35,775 nt of DNA, taken from Clostridia bacterium (GTDB lineage Bacteria > Bacillota > Clostridia > Oscillospirales > QAMX01). Location: NCBI GenBank assembly GCA_017441705.1, contig JAFRWU010000009.1:66657-102431 (forward strand), read 5' to 3'. The notes beneath the pieces were generated by a model, which was not told the DNA's origin, did not search any database, and was given only the letters and a program-made list of their open reading frames with translations. A program made the position numbers and the translations under genes. Below, piece by piece: positions 16,010 to 23,770 of the stretch; within the stretch, counting starts at the first letter, position 1; the number at the start of each line of letters is the position of its first letter.

Positions 16010-16603
16010 TCAATCGATATAGGTCACCGGGTTACCCGTGCGCGGGAGCGGAGTCCTTTGCGGCAGACCGCTTTCTCCCGCGGCATATCCGAGAGCCAAC
16101 GCCGCCCATACCCGTTCGTTTTTCATAAGACCCAGGGTTTCCAGAAAGGCGTTGATCTCTTCGTTTTCGTTCAGCCATTTGAGCTGATTGATATAACAGC
16201 TTCCGAGATCCAGCGCGTTGGCGGCGATCATCATATTCTCCACGGCGGATACGCAGTCGGCGATCGCGTTGCCGTATGCGATCCGGTTCGCCGTCAGGAT
16301 CAGGACCGGCGCGCCGTAATGGAACACGAAACCGCCTTTGCGCGACGCCAGAATGGAATGTACGGTGGATTTATACGTATTCTCCGTGATCTCCATGGCG
16401 GCAAACGCTCTTTCTGCCATCGAAGCAAGTTTATCCAGGATATCCCTGTTCCGGATCACAAAAAAATGCGTAGTCTGGTTGTTGCCGCCGCTCGGAGCCG
16501 CCCTTCCCGCTTCGATCACTTTTCCGAGGAGTTCCTCCGGAACCGCCCGGTCTTGAAACCTTCTGGTGCTGCGCCGGGTCATGATCGCTTCTAACGCTTC
16601 CAT
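16010..16603 (-). CDS. Nitroreductase family protein (FMN-dependent)
   Basis: A 197-residue nitroreductase-fold flavoprotein. The N-terminal RRSTRRFQ motif and the APSGGNNQTTHFFVIRN segment form the FMN phosphate site, and the C-terminal ALALGYAAGE is the usual closing motif. These enzymes use NAD(P)H to reduce nitro compounds, quinones or flavins; the physiological substrate is unknown. AAGGA lies before the ATG. It begins 15 bases after prdX and ends 14 bases before the basic-protein gene, in the prdX-copA operon. A link with copper stress is possible because nitroreductases are sometimes induced by it, but this is inference. Confidence 0.88.
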   Translation of the reverse strand: MEALEAIMTRRSTRRFQDRAVPEELLGKVIEAGRAAPSGGNNQTTHFFVIRNRDILDKLASMAERAFAAMEITENTYKSTVHSILASRKGGFVFHYGAPVLILTANRIAYGNAIADCVSAVENMMIAANALDLGSCYINQLKWLNENEEINAFLETLGLMKNERVWAALALGYAAGESGLPQRTPLPRTGNPVTYID

Positions 16604-16618
16604 CGCTTTATCCTTTCT

Positions 16619-17170
16619 TCAGTTGCCGGATTTTCCTTCCAGGCTGACGGTCCATGCGTCATGCCCGACAGCGGGCAGAAACACGTCGAACACGTCTTTC
16701 GTCAGGAGCTTCAGGCTTGACGTATTGACGGCCGGATGACAGCCGAAGTATTCTTCCTTCAAAACGTCTTCGTCCACCAAAAGCTGCACTCTGTGTTCGG
16801 TATCGTTCATCAATCCCATCACGCTGACGGAGCCCGGATGGATGTCCAGGTATTTTTCCATATCCTCCGCCGACGCAAAAGACAGCCGCTGCAGACCGTG
16901 CTGACGGGCAAGCTCCTTCGTTCGGAAGGGTTTGTCTCCCGGCATCATCAGAAGGTAGAACTTCGATTTGTTCCGGTTGGTCAGGAACAGGTTCTTGCAG
17001 ATCAGAACGCCGAGCACCGCGTCGATCCTGTTGCAGGCTTCCATGGTATCGGCGGGTTCATGATCGGTTCTCTGATACCGGATGCCAAGGCGGTCCAGAA
17101 GGTCGTATACCCGGATTTCCTTATCTTCTCTGCCTTCTGCGGAAGCGGGTCTTCCCTCGTATAATTCCAC
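16619..17170 (-). CDS. prdX: Prolyl-tRNA editing protein PrdX/ProX (Ala-tRNA(Pro) deacylase)
   Basis: A 183-residue YbaK-fold enzyme that hydrolyses Ala-tRNA(Pro), a common error of prolyl-tRNA synthetase. The family blocks appear in order: DHEPADTMEA, CKNLFLTNRNKSKFYLLMM, KPFRTKELA, the substrate-pocket segment GSVSVMGLMND, and GCHPAVNTSSLK. The start is a GTG preceded by GAGGAGAAGGG. It is the first gene of the seven-gene operon and has its own promoter directly upstream. It is clearly distinct from ybaK at 10.2 kb, which belongs to the other branch of the same superfamily. Confidence 0.92.
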   Translation of the reverse strand: MELYEGRPASAEGREDKEIRVYDLLDRLGIRYQRTDHEPADTMEACNRIDAVLGVLICKNLFLTNRNKSKFYLLMMPGDKPFRTKELARQHGLQRLSFASAEDMEKYLDIHPGSVSVMGLMNDTEHRVQLLVDEDVLKEEYFGCHPAVNTSSLKLLTKDVFDVFLPAVGHDAWTVSLEGKSGN

Positions 17171-17208
17171 GGTCCCTTCTCCTCATTCAAAGAACGTTTC
17201 TTTTCTTT

Positions 17209-17237
17209 ATCATACCCCCGACCGGAAAAAGATGCAA
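17209..17237 (-). promoter_or_regulatory. Promoter for the prdX-copA operon
   Basis: On the minus strand: TTGCAT (17237-17232), 17-base spacer, TATGAT (17214-17209). It lies about 40 bases before the prdX GTG and immediately after the terminator of the previous operon. No internal promoter was evident in the seven genes that follow. Confidence 0.7.
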
Positions 17238-17238
17238 G

Positions 17239-17277
17239 AAAAAACCGCCGCGGACGCGTCTCAATTATCCGCGGCGG
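17239..17277 (-). terminator. Terminator of the ANT(6)-hydrolase-patatin operon
   Basis: CCGCCGCGGA (17245-17254) and TCCGCGGCGG (17268-17277) form a perfect 10-bp GC-rich stem with a 13-base loop. On the minus strand it is followed by TTTTTTC. It sits 16 bases after the patatin stop. Confidence 0.88.
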
Positions 17278-17292
17278 CTTTGTCTTTTCCCT

Positions 17293-18201
17293 TTATGCAT
17301 CCAGATAGTCCCGCAGCTTTTCAAGCGATGCGAGGCAATCGCTCCGTCCGAGACAGTAAAGAGATCCGAGCTTTTCCATGTCTTTTTCGACGAGATCTAT
17401 CTCTCTCTCCTCCGACGGACAGAAAACAAGCATCCTGCCCTCCCTGTCAAGCTTTGTCGTCTCTTCGAGCTGCCGGTTGTAAATCTCGGTTTCACGGGAA
17501 AGGACTTCGGCAAGGAGCGGGTATTTTCTGCGGTAGATCTTTTCGGCGCCTCGCCTTCCGGAATCCTGCCGGCGGAAGGAGGCTTCCCGCGTGCGGATCA
17601 CGACGATCTTGCGATAACCGTTGTCCATCGCCCACTGATACGGGATCTTGCAGGAGCAGCCGCCGTCGAAATACGGTCTGCCGTTTATATACACCGGCGG
17701 AGAAATATACGGCATGGTCGCCGACGCGCGTACGGCGAGAAGGATCTCGCCGATATCGGCGCAATTCCCTTTTTCAAAATACGCCGTCTTTCCGCTTAAG
17801 CAGTCGGTCGCGACGGCAACGAATCTCCTTTTCGGATCCATGAAGCGCTTCTCGTCAAGAGGTTCCAGGACCCCTCTGTCTTCGGTCAGAAAGCTGACGT
17901 CCAGGATGCTGCGGCTTTTGAGAAAAGCGCGAAGACCGACGTACCGGCTGTCGTGCCGGTAGGTCAGGTTGATCCTGGCTGAGCGTCCGATCTGGCCGGC
18001 TGCGTAGTTGACGCCGCCGAGGGCGCCGGCCGACACGCCGATCACCGCCGACAGATTCAATCCGTTTTCCATCATGGCGTCCAGAAAGCCCTGGGTATAG
18101 AGTCCGCGGAAAGCGCCGCCCTCCAGAACCAGGCAGCCTTCGATCAAATCCTCGGAAGCCTGCCCGCTCGGGATCCTGTCGATGCCGGAATATACTCTCA
18201 T
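17293..18201 (-). CDS. Patatin-like phospholipase
   Basis: A 302-residue patatin-family serine hydrolase, probably an acyl hydrolase on lipids or esters. The oxyanion segment is EGGAFRG (residues 27-33), the nucleophile Ser57 lies in GVSAG, and the dyad Asp179 lies in FDGG, giving the Ser-Asp pair typical of the family. There is no signal peptide. The start at 18201 gives a family-like N-terminus, but its ribosome binding site is weak (GAGCGG); a longer in-frame version to 18417 would lie inside the upstream gene and is not supported. It follows the serine hydrolase by 25 bases and ends the operon. Confidence 0.87.
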   Translation of the reverse strand: MRVYSGIDRIPSGQASEDLIEGCLVLEGGAFRGLYTQGFLDAMMENGLNLSAVIGVSAGALGGVNYAAGQIGRSARINLTYRHDSRYVGLRAFLKSRSILDVSFLTEDRGVLEPLDEKRFMDPKRRFVAVATDCLSGKTAYFEKGNCADIGEILLAVRASATMPYISPPVYINGRPYFDGGCSCKIPYQWAMDNGYRKIVVIRTREASFRRQDSGRRGAEKIYRRKYPLLAEVLSRETEIYNRQLEETTKLDREGRMLVFCPSEEREIDLVEKDMEKLGSLYCLGRSDCLASLEKLRDYLDA

Positions 18202-18226
18202 GTCAATCTGCCGCTCACTTTCTCGT

Positions 18227-19093
18227 TCACGGGATTTCCGGGTAAAGGATATCATAGACCGCGCGGAAAAGAGACGGCGTGTCGCGGCATTCCGCAGCGA
18301 TCGTGACGACGGCGTTCTTTTCCGGGAATACGATACTGAGCTGGCCGTATTTGCCGTCTGCGCGGAAGGAATCATGCTCTCCGCGCCAGAAAAGATATCC
18401 GTATCCCGGATCATCATGCGCTTTCACGCTCTCACGGACCCAGTCTTCCGGCAGGATCCGTACGCCGCCGAATACGCCGCGATCCCGATAAAGGATCCCC
18501 AGCTTATGCAGTTCGGAAAGCGCAAGAAAAAGACCTCCGGCGCCGAAGGTATACCCGAGAGGATCCGTTTCCCAGGTCGGACGGCGGATGCCAAGCTTCC
18601 CGAAAAGCCGGGGAGCAAGATAGGAAACGAGATCGCATCCCGCCCTCCTCTGCACCAGCACGCCTGCCAGATAAGGCCCGACGTTGTTATAGACGAATTT
18701 CTCGCCGGGATGCGTGACGAGAGGGATGGAAAGCGAGAGCTTTACCCAGTCGTTCTCCGGAATGAAAACTCTCTGCCCTCCCATCAGCGCGGCTTTCTCC
18801 TGCCCGAGGCACATGGTCAGGAGATCGCGCACCCGCGCCTCCTCCCAGTATCCCACGATCCGGTCCGGGAGATCTTCGCGGAAAGCGTCCACGATCCTTT
18901 CTTCGAGGTCAAGAAGTCCTTCTTTTTCTGCAAGTCCCACCGCCGCGGAGGTAAAGCTTTTGGATGCGGAATAGACGTTTCTGCGGCACTCCTCGTCAAA
19001 GCGTTCCGAGGCGATCTCTTCCCCATCCCGCGTCACGATATATCCGAGCACGCCGAGCGGTTTCACTCTTTCGTCAAATGCACCGAGATCCAA
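18227..19093 (-). CDS. Serine hydrolase (beta-lactamase class C / family S12 fold)
   Basis: A 288-residue protein with the penicillin-recognising-enzyme fold. The catalytic SxxK motif is Ser42-Ala-Ser-Lys45 (YSASKS), the second motif is Tyr135-Asn-Asn137 (VYNN), and a GKYGQ element near the C-terminus stands where HxG or KTG is expected. No signal peptide is visible, so it is likely cytoplasmic and not an extracellular beta-lactamase; an esterase or peptidase is more likely. The start appears to be TTG, preceded by AGAAGGGA; no in-frame ATG or GTG gives a better N-terminus. It starts 18 bases after the ANT(6)-like gene. Confidence 0.83.
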   Translation of the reverse strand: MDLGAFDERVKPLGVLGYIVTRDGEEIASERFDEECRRNVYSASKSFTSAAVGLAEKEGLLDLEERIVDAFREDLPDRIVGYWEEARVRDLLTMCLGQEKAALMGGQRVFIPENDWVKLSLSIPLVTHPGEKFVYNNVGPYLAGVLVQRRAGCDLVSYLAPRLFGKLGIRRPTWETDPLGYTFGAGGLFLALSELHKLGILYRDRGVFGGVRILPEDWVRESVKAHDDPGYGYLFWRGEHDSFRADGKYGQLSIVFPEKNAVVTIAAECRDTPSLFRAVYDILYPEIP

Positions 19094-19111
19094 GGGATTC
19101 CCTTCTTTCTT

Positions 19112-19957
19112 TTAGTTTTTCTGCTTTTTATGCGTTTCTTCCAGATACAGCAAAGCCGCCTTTTCTTCCGCTTCGTCAAAACGAAATCCAAGCTTGTCCG
19201 CCGTGAATCTTGCGCATTTCCCGAAAAGCGCGATCATATTCTCCGCCGATTTCCACGCGCCTTCCCTGTCCGCACCGGAATAGGTCGCAAGAAACAGCGT
19301 GTATTCGGTTTCCGGCAGAAGGATCCCGAATCGTTTCCCGCGTTTCCCGACCGATACGCGAAAATCCCTCTCCGCGCCGATCCTCCAGGAAATCATCCGG
19401 ATCAGCATATCCCGCACCGGTCCGTCGCGCATATACAGAGCGTAGGAAATCTCCCCGCGCGCAAGTCCCTTCGCGACGTTCTGCATGCACCAGTAAAACT
19501 CGTTCGAGCAGTCCGAAAAGAGCTTCTGATCCGGTTTTTTCACAAACCAGTAGTCTCGTCTCACCTGCAGCGGCGGGAGCATCCCGTCCTTGTCCAGAAG
19601 GATCTCCGCCGGTTCACCGTCGTCTTCATACGGATCCGCGGTGAACGTAAGGTCGATGCGGTTTCCGTCGGGAAAGAGCATCAGATATACGAAGTCCCCG
19701 TTTCCGTCCGGCGGGATCAGGCGCATGCTCTCCGGCTTTTGCATCAGAGACGGTTTCCCGAACGCTTTTTCGATCCATGCGTCGTTTTCCCGAAAGGGAG
19801 CGACGTCCCGCACAAAGTACACTACGTCATAATCCCGGAAATCATCCGGTTCAGCGTCCGGATCGGTGCGGGAGCCGGAAAGCATCGCCGCGCGGATCCG
19901 GTCGTCGTCTCGTGCGGTTTCCGTGATAAGCCGCATCATTTCCTCCGTTGTTCTCAT
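19112..19957 (-). CDS. Aminoglycoside 6-adenylyltransferase-like nucleotidyltransferase (ANT(6)/AadE family)
   Basis: A 281-residue nucleotidyltransferase resembling AadE/AadK along its full length. Recognisable blocks are SGSR at residues 27-30 followed by DYDVVYFV (the Mg-binding acidic pair Asp42 and Asp44), MQKPESMRLIPP, YLMLFPDGNRIDLTF, NEFYWCMQNVAKGL and MISWRIG. Known relatives adenylate the 6-OH of streptomycin. The start at 19957 has AGGGGAG upstream and gives the MRTTEEMMRLI opening of the family; a longer frame to 20089 overlaps the promoter. It is first in a three-gene operon. It may be an intrinsic chromosomal homologue and not a recently gained resistance gene, since its codon use looks like that of its neighbours and no mobile element is near. 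Activity on streptomycin is not certain. Confidence 0.88.
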   Translation of the reverse strand: MRTTEEMMRLITETARDDDRIRAAMLSGSRTDPDAEPDDFRDYDVVYFVRDVAPFRENDAWIEKAFGKPSLMQKPESMRLIPPDGNGDFVYLMLFPDGNRIDLTFTADPYEDDGEPAEILLDKDGMLPPLQVRRDYWFVKKPDQKLFSDCSNEFYWCMQNVAKGLARGEISYALYMRDGPVRDMLIRMISWRIGAERDFRVSVGKRGKRFGILLPETEYTLFLATYSGADREGAWKSAENMIALFGKCARFTADKLGFRFDEAEEKAALLYLEETHKKQKN

Positions 19958-20060
19958 TCGTTTCGTCTCCCCTGAAATCTGATCGGCATGCTCTTTACAT
20001 CCCGCTTTTTTCTCCGGCTCGTATGCGGAACCGCTCCTGATTGTCCTGCTTTCATTTCCC

Positions 20061-20089
20061 ATATTATCACAGTCGGACGGGGATTGCAA
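20061..20089 (-). promoter_or_regulatory. Promoter for the ANT(6)-hydrolase-patatin operon
   Basis: On the minus strand: TTGCAA (20089-20084), 17-base spacer, TAATAT (20066-20061). Initiation near 20055 leaves a leader of about 100 bases. I saw no clear attenuator or leader peptide in it. Confidence 0.68.
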
Positions 20090-20140
20090 GGAGGACCGTT
20101 TCCCGCGTCATTCGACGGAAAGCTTTTCCGGTATCGCCTT

Positions 20141-20179
20141 ATAAAAACGCCGCCGCAAAGCCTTATGCTTTGCGGCGGC
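20141..20179 (-). terminator. Terminator downstream of the PAP2 gene
   Basis: A perfect 13-bp stem (GCCGCCGCAAAGC at 20149-20161 with its complement at 20167-20179) closed by a 5-base loop. On the minus strand it is followed by GTTTTTAT. It lies 41 bases after the PAP2 stop. Confidence 0.92.
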
Positions 20180-20219
20180 AGGTATCCGGAACATACGTCG
20201 GAAGATGCGGAAGCCGTCT

Positions 20220-20888
20220 TTACCTTCCTCTCTTTTCTTTCATAACGTCAAGCGCATAGGAGAAAGCCGAAAGCAGGAATCCGCTGATCAGAACGCCGCC
20301 GACGATATCGGTAAACCAGTGAACCCCGGTCAAGAGTCTTCCTATCACCGTCAGAGCAGCCAGAAAACCAAGTACGGCGCCAACGATCAGGCGCACGTTT
20401 CGATTCTTCAGGTATCTGCCGAGCACGAGGATCGCGCCGCCGAATACGACGCAGGCAAGCAGCGTATGCGTTGACGGAAAGGAAGCTTCCGGAAGCGTGC
20501 TGCCGGCCTTCAGGATCGGCCGGTAGTTGACGGCGAAGATCTTGTCAAAGAACAGGTAAACGATCCCCATGGCGACGTAAAGGCCGCCCAATGCATATAG
20601 CTCGCTGTCGATCTTCCTCAGGCTTTTTCTTTGGATCAACTCCATCAGGCCGAGAAGCGCAAAGCCTGCCGCGACGAGGATCGCAAGGATTCCGAGTACT
20701 TTTGTGACAAGCGAAAAGAAACGGCTGCCGCTGAAAAGATGAAAGATTCCGCCGTTCAGATGCGAGAATCCGATCGAGGTCCCGGCGGGTCCGATAGGTT
20801 CTACGTCTACCGTGAGCAGCATCACGATCAGGATGAGAGTGAGAAGCAGAAATACTTCTCCCAGAATGAGTTTGGCTCTTTTGTTCAT
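20220..20888 (-). CDS. PAP2-superfamily phosphatase, membrane-bound
   Basis: A 222-residue integral membrane protein with about six hydrophobic segments. The three-part phosphatidic acid phosphatase signature is present: KIFAVNYRP (K-x6-RP), PSTH (in place of the usual PSGH), and RLLTGVHWFTD (R-x5-H-x3-D). Likely substrates are lipid phosphates such as phosphatidate or undecaprenyl pyrophosphate on the outer membrane face. AAAGGA precedes the ATG. It starts 64 bases after dsdA with a perfect palindrome but no U-tract between them, so it may be the last gene of the large upstream operon. Confidence 0.88.
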   Translation of the reverse strand: MNKRAKLILGEVFLLLTLILIVMLLTVDVEPIGPAGTSIGFSHLNGGIFHLFSGSRFFSLVTKVLGILAILVAAGFALLGLMELIQRKSLRKIDSELYALGGLYVAMGIVYLFFDKIFAVNYRPILKAGSTLPEASFPSTHTLLACVVFGGAILVLGRYLKNRNVRLIVGAVLGFLAALTVIGRLLTGVHWFTDIVGGVLISGFLLSAFSYALDVMKEKRGR

Positions 20889-20922
20889 GCGTTTGACGTC
20901 CTTTCTCTTTTTGGTTTCGACA

Positions 20923-20939
20923 GGATCCCCGCGGGATCC
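20923..20939. repeat. Short perfect inverted repeat between dsdA and the PAP2 gene
   Basis: GGATCCC and GGGATCC flank a 3-base loop. There is no T-run on either side, so it is a poor intrinsic terminator. It may be an RNA-processing or mRNA-stabilising hairpin, or chance. Confidence 0.4.
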
Positions 20940-20952
20940 GAATGCGTATCTC

Positions 20953-22266
20953 TCAATCCCGTGCGGCGAGCGCCGATAAAGCGCGGGAAAGATAAACCTG
21001 TTTTTCTGCTTCGGGAACCATACTGCCGCCCGTAGCCCATACGACGCGGATCGAATTCCCGTCTGGCGGCGGGTATTCCCTCATGTCATTGTGCAAAAGC
21101 CCGGCAAAGCCGGCGGCTGCGGACGGTTCCAAAAAGATCCCTTCGGTTTTCCACAGCAGACCGAGAAAGGCAAAGAGCCTTTCATCGTCAACGGTACAGG
21201 CTCCGTTCAATCTGGTTTTCATCGTTCTGCAAGCAAGCGCTGAAGGTCTTCCCACCGCAAGGCCGTCCGCCGCCGTGTCGCCGTCGATCCCCAGATCTCC
21301 GGCGGAGATCCCGCTTCCTTTTCCGGATGCCAGTCCCAGGATCACCGCCGGCGCATGCGTCGGTTCCGCGGTTACAACGATAACGTCGTCGCCGAAGATT
21401 TCCTTCAGCCCGTAAAGGATTCCTCCCGGCGCGCCGCCGACGCCCGCAGGGATCGCGACATACAGCCGATGCTTTCGGTCGACGCGGAGGCCCATGCCGG
21501 CAAGCTGATCCGCAAGTCTTCTGCCGGCAGTCGAGTATCCGGCAAAAAGATCGGCGGAGTTTTCATCGTCAACGAAATGACAAAAAGGGTCTTTTGCCGC
21601 TTCGCGTCTCCCTGCGGCCACAGCTTTTTCGTAATCGCCGGCGTATTCCAGGACGTCGGCGCCATTTTCGCGGAGGAGCCGCTTTTTCCATTCCTTTGCG
21701 TCCGAAGACATATGTACCGTCGCAGAAAACCCGATCGCCGCGCTTATGATCCCGATGGATAGCCCGAGATTTCCCGTGGAGCCGACCGCGACGCGATACC
21801 GGGACAGGATCTGTTTTGACGCCGGCGCGCCGAGCTTTCTCAGATCGTCTCCCCTTCGGAGGATTCCTTCCCGGAGCGCAGTCTCCTCCGCAAACTTCAA
21901 GACTTCATATACGCCGCCTCTCGCTTTGACGGATCCCGCGATCGGAAGCATATGATCGCATTTTATAAAAATCCGGCCCGGCAGTGCTTTTGTATCGTTC
22001 GGGATCCCCGCTGTTCCCGCTTCCAGTGCGGCTTTCATGGACGGGATCTCGAGAAGCGGCGATTCTACGATCCCGTTCCCCGTTTCCGGAAAGAGCTCTG
22101 CAAGGAAAGGCGCAAAGCGGCGCAGAAGCGATTCCGCCTCTTCCGGATCGACGATCCCTTCGCCTTTCCGGAATCCGGCTGCGTCAGGATTCACCCAGAA
22201 GGTTTCACGGAGATTCCGGAGATCGTCCATCACCCGTTCGGTCTCGTCTGTCGTTCTCGTTTTCAT
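20953..22266 (-). CDS. dsdA: D-serine ammonia-lyase (D-serine dehydratase)
   Basis: A 437-residue fold-type II PLP enzyme that converts D-serine to pyruvate and ammonia. The PLP lysine is Lys114 in GSVKARGG, matching Lys118 of E. coli DsdA in position and context. The phosphate-binding glycine loop is GSTGNLGLS, and HFVDDENSADLFAGYS and WATGGSMVPE are further DsdA signatures. The length is normal. It starts only three bases after the asparaginase stop and has a weak ribosome binding site of its own, so translation is probably coupled to ansA. No DsdC-like activator or D-serine permease is nearby. Confidence 0.93.
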   Translation of the reverse strand: MKTRTTDETERVMDDLRNLRETFWVNPDAAGFRKGEGIVDPEEAESLLRRFAPFLAELFPETGNGIVESPLLEIPSMKAALEAGTAGIPNDTKALPGRIFIKCDHMLPIAGSVKARGGVYEVLKFAEETALREGILRRGDDLRKLGAPASKQILSRYRVAVGSTGNLGLSIGIISAAIGFSATVHMSSDAKEWKKRLLRENGADVLEYAGDYEKAVAAGRREAAKDPFCHFVDDENSADLFAGYSTAGRRLADQLAGMGLRVDRKHRLYVAIPAGVGGAPGGILYGLKEIFGDDVIVVTAEPTHAPAVILGLASGKGSGISAGDLGIDGDTAADGLAVGRPSALACRTMKTRLNGACTVDDERLFAFLGLLWKTEGIFLEPSAAAGFAGLLHNDMREYPPPDGNSIRVVWATGGSMVPEAEKQVYLSRALSALAARD

Positions 22267-22269
22267 ACG

Positions 22270-23289
22270 TCAAAGATCATCCCGCGGAGTCAGCTCGCCC
22301 CTGACGTCCCTTTCCATGTTGAACTTAACGATTTCCGCGTCGTCGTATACGCTGAACAGATAGTAAAGCTTTGTCACAGCCGCTTCCGTCGTCATATCGC
22401 GGCCCGAAACGGCGCCGCCTTTTGCCAGAGCGTTTCCTGCCTCGTAAGCCGTGACGTTGACGGTGGCCTGCGGACATTGGGAACAGACAGTCACGACCGT
22501 TCCGTGTTTTTTTGCCTTTTCCAGCATCGGAAGCAATACGCCTCCGTCGTCGGGAATATTCCCGGATCCGAAGGTCTCCAGCACGAGGCCGCGCAGGGTC
22601 TCCGTCAAAAGCGGCTCGAACGCCCGGAACGGTATGCCGGGAAACACCTTCAGAACGCCGATCGGCACGTCCGACATTCTGCGGCACACAAACTTCTCCG
22701 CGCGCCGCTGCAGAAAAGCGGATTCATGATACTGGATGGATATGCCCGCGGTGGCCAGCGGCGGGTAGTTCGGAGATACGAACGCCTGCATGCCGTCCGC
22801 AGAATACTTCGTGGCGCGATTGCCGCGCAGAAGAATGCCTCCGAAATAAATGCAGACTTCCCTGATCTTGCCCTCTCCCGCGATGATCATGGAGGTGATC
22901 AGATTGTCTCTTCCGTCGCTTCTGATTTCACAAAGGGGGATCTGCGATCCGGTGAGGATCACCGGCTTGGAAAGACCGCAAAGCATGAAGGAAAGAGCCG
23001 ATGCGGTATAAGCCATAGTATCGGTGCCGTGAAGGATCACAAATCCGGCATAGTCGTCGTACCGTTCGGCGATGATCCCGGCGATTTTGTTCCATTCCTT
23101 TACAGACATCCTGCTGGAGTCCAGGAGCGGAACGGTTTCCATAAAGTCCCAGGCGGGCATGCCGGCCGCTTTCAGCGAATCCATCCGTCCGACCGTATCC
23201 CGGAACCACGCGCCGTCCGGCCTGTATCCGTCCTCGGTCTTCGTCATTCCGATGGTCCCGCCGGTATTCAGGATCAGGATCTTAGCCAC
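22270..23289 (-). CDS. ansA: Type I L-asparaginase
   Basis: A 339-residue cytoplasmic asparaginase that converts L-asparagine to aspartate and ammonia. Catalytic residues are visible in their standard motifs: Thr12 in NTGGTIGM, Thr89 and Asp90 in HGTDTM, and Lys161 in RATKYSADGMQAF; LDSSRM supplies the substrate-binding serine. There is no signal peptide, as expected for type I. The start is GTG with GGAGG eight bases upstream. It follows the second C_GCAxxG_C_C gene by 24 bases and is almost contiguous with dsdA. Confidence 0.94.
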   Translation of the reverse strand: MAKILILNTGGTIGMTKTEDGYRPDGAWFRDTVGRMDSLKAAGMPAWDFMETVPLLDSSRMSVKEWNKIAGIIAERYDDYAGFVILHGTDTMAYTASALSFMLCGLSKPVILTGSQIPLCEIRSDGRDNLITSMIIAGEGKIREVCIYFGGILLRGNRATKYSADGMQAFVSPNYPPLATAGISIQYHESAFLQRRAEKFVCRRMSDVPIGVLKVFPGIPFRAFEPLLTETLRGLVLETFGSGNIPDDGGVLLPMLEKAKKHGTVVTVCSQCPQATVNVTAYEAGNALAKGGAVSGRDMTTEAAVTKLYYLFSVYDDAEIVKFNMERDVRGELTPRDDL

Positions 23290-23313
23290 TGATGGTACCT
23301 CCAGACGATTCTT

Positions 23314-23745
23314 CTATTCCTTCGCTTCCGTACGGTCCGAGGGCAACCTTCCCTTTTCCCGCAGGATCTCTTCTGCCAGATCCACCGCCAGAAGGACCAA
23401 TCCGTCGCAGTACGGCTTTTTTTCGACGCCGAGAGATCCGGCTCTTTTCAGGAGATCGGCGCAGTCGAGATTCCCCGCCGTTTTTTCACGGAATCTCCCG
23501 TGAAGGGTCCCGATCGTTTCGGGATCCCCAAGCCCGAAAAGTCCGAGGACCATGATCGCTCCGGTCAGCGCTCCGCATGCGGCGCCCCTCTTCATACCGC
23601 CGCCGAATCCTGCGGCAAGCCTCATCACGTCCTCTTCCTTTACGCCGGCCTCCGCGGCAAAGGATGCCGCCACAGCCTGGGCGCAGTTGATATGCGGCAC
23701 GGCCTGTGCGCGAAGCGCCGTCGCTCTTTCGCGATAAAAAGACAT
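23314..23745 (-). CDS. C_GCAxxG_C_C family redox protein (second copy)
   Basis: A 143-residue protein of the family named for its cysteine pattern, considered putatively redox-active. The four conserved cysteines are Cys21 (INCAQAV), Cys57 (GAACGALTGA), Cys95 and Cys113. The GFGGGMKRGAACG core is unmistakable. GGGGGAG lies seven bases before the ATG. It is a paralogue of the protein encoded at 24055-24564; the two flank the Dabb gene. No signal peptide or membrane segment is seen. The exact reaction of the family is not established. Confidence 0.87.
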   Translation of the reverse strand: MSFYRERATALRAQAVPHINCAQAVAASFAAEAGVKEEDVMRLAAGFGGGMKRGAACGALTGAIMVLGLFGLGDPETIGTLHGRFREKTAGNLDCADLLKRAGSLGVEKKPYCDGLVLLAVDLAEEILREKGRLPSDRTEAKE

Positions 23746-23770
23746 GAAATCTCCCCCGTTTCGATCCTAT

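Noticed and set aside
19112..19957. ANT(6)-like gene as part of a mobile resistance element
   Set aside because: No transposase, integrase, inverted terminal repeats or composition jump surrounds it, and it shares an operon with ordinary chromosomal-type genes.
18182..19975. A 597-codon plus-strand open frame antisense to the serine hydrolase and ANT(6)-like genes
   Set aside because: Same cause: the opposite strand has clear families, catalytic motifs and ribosome binding sites, while this frame is Arg/His/Phe-rich and motif-free.
20116..20130. Inverted repeat CGGAAA/TTTCCG upstream of the ANT(6) promoter as an operator
   Set aside because: It lies 27 bases above the -35 box and is a single short copy with no regulator gene nearby; chance is likely.
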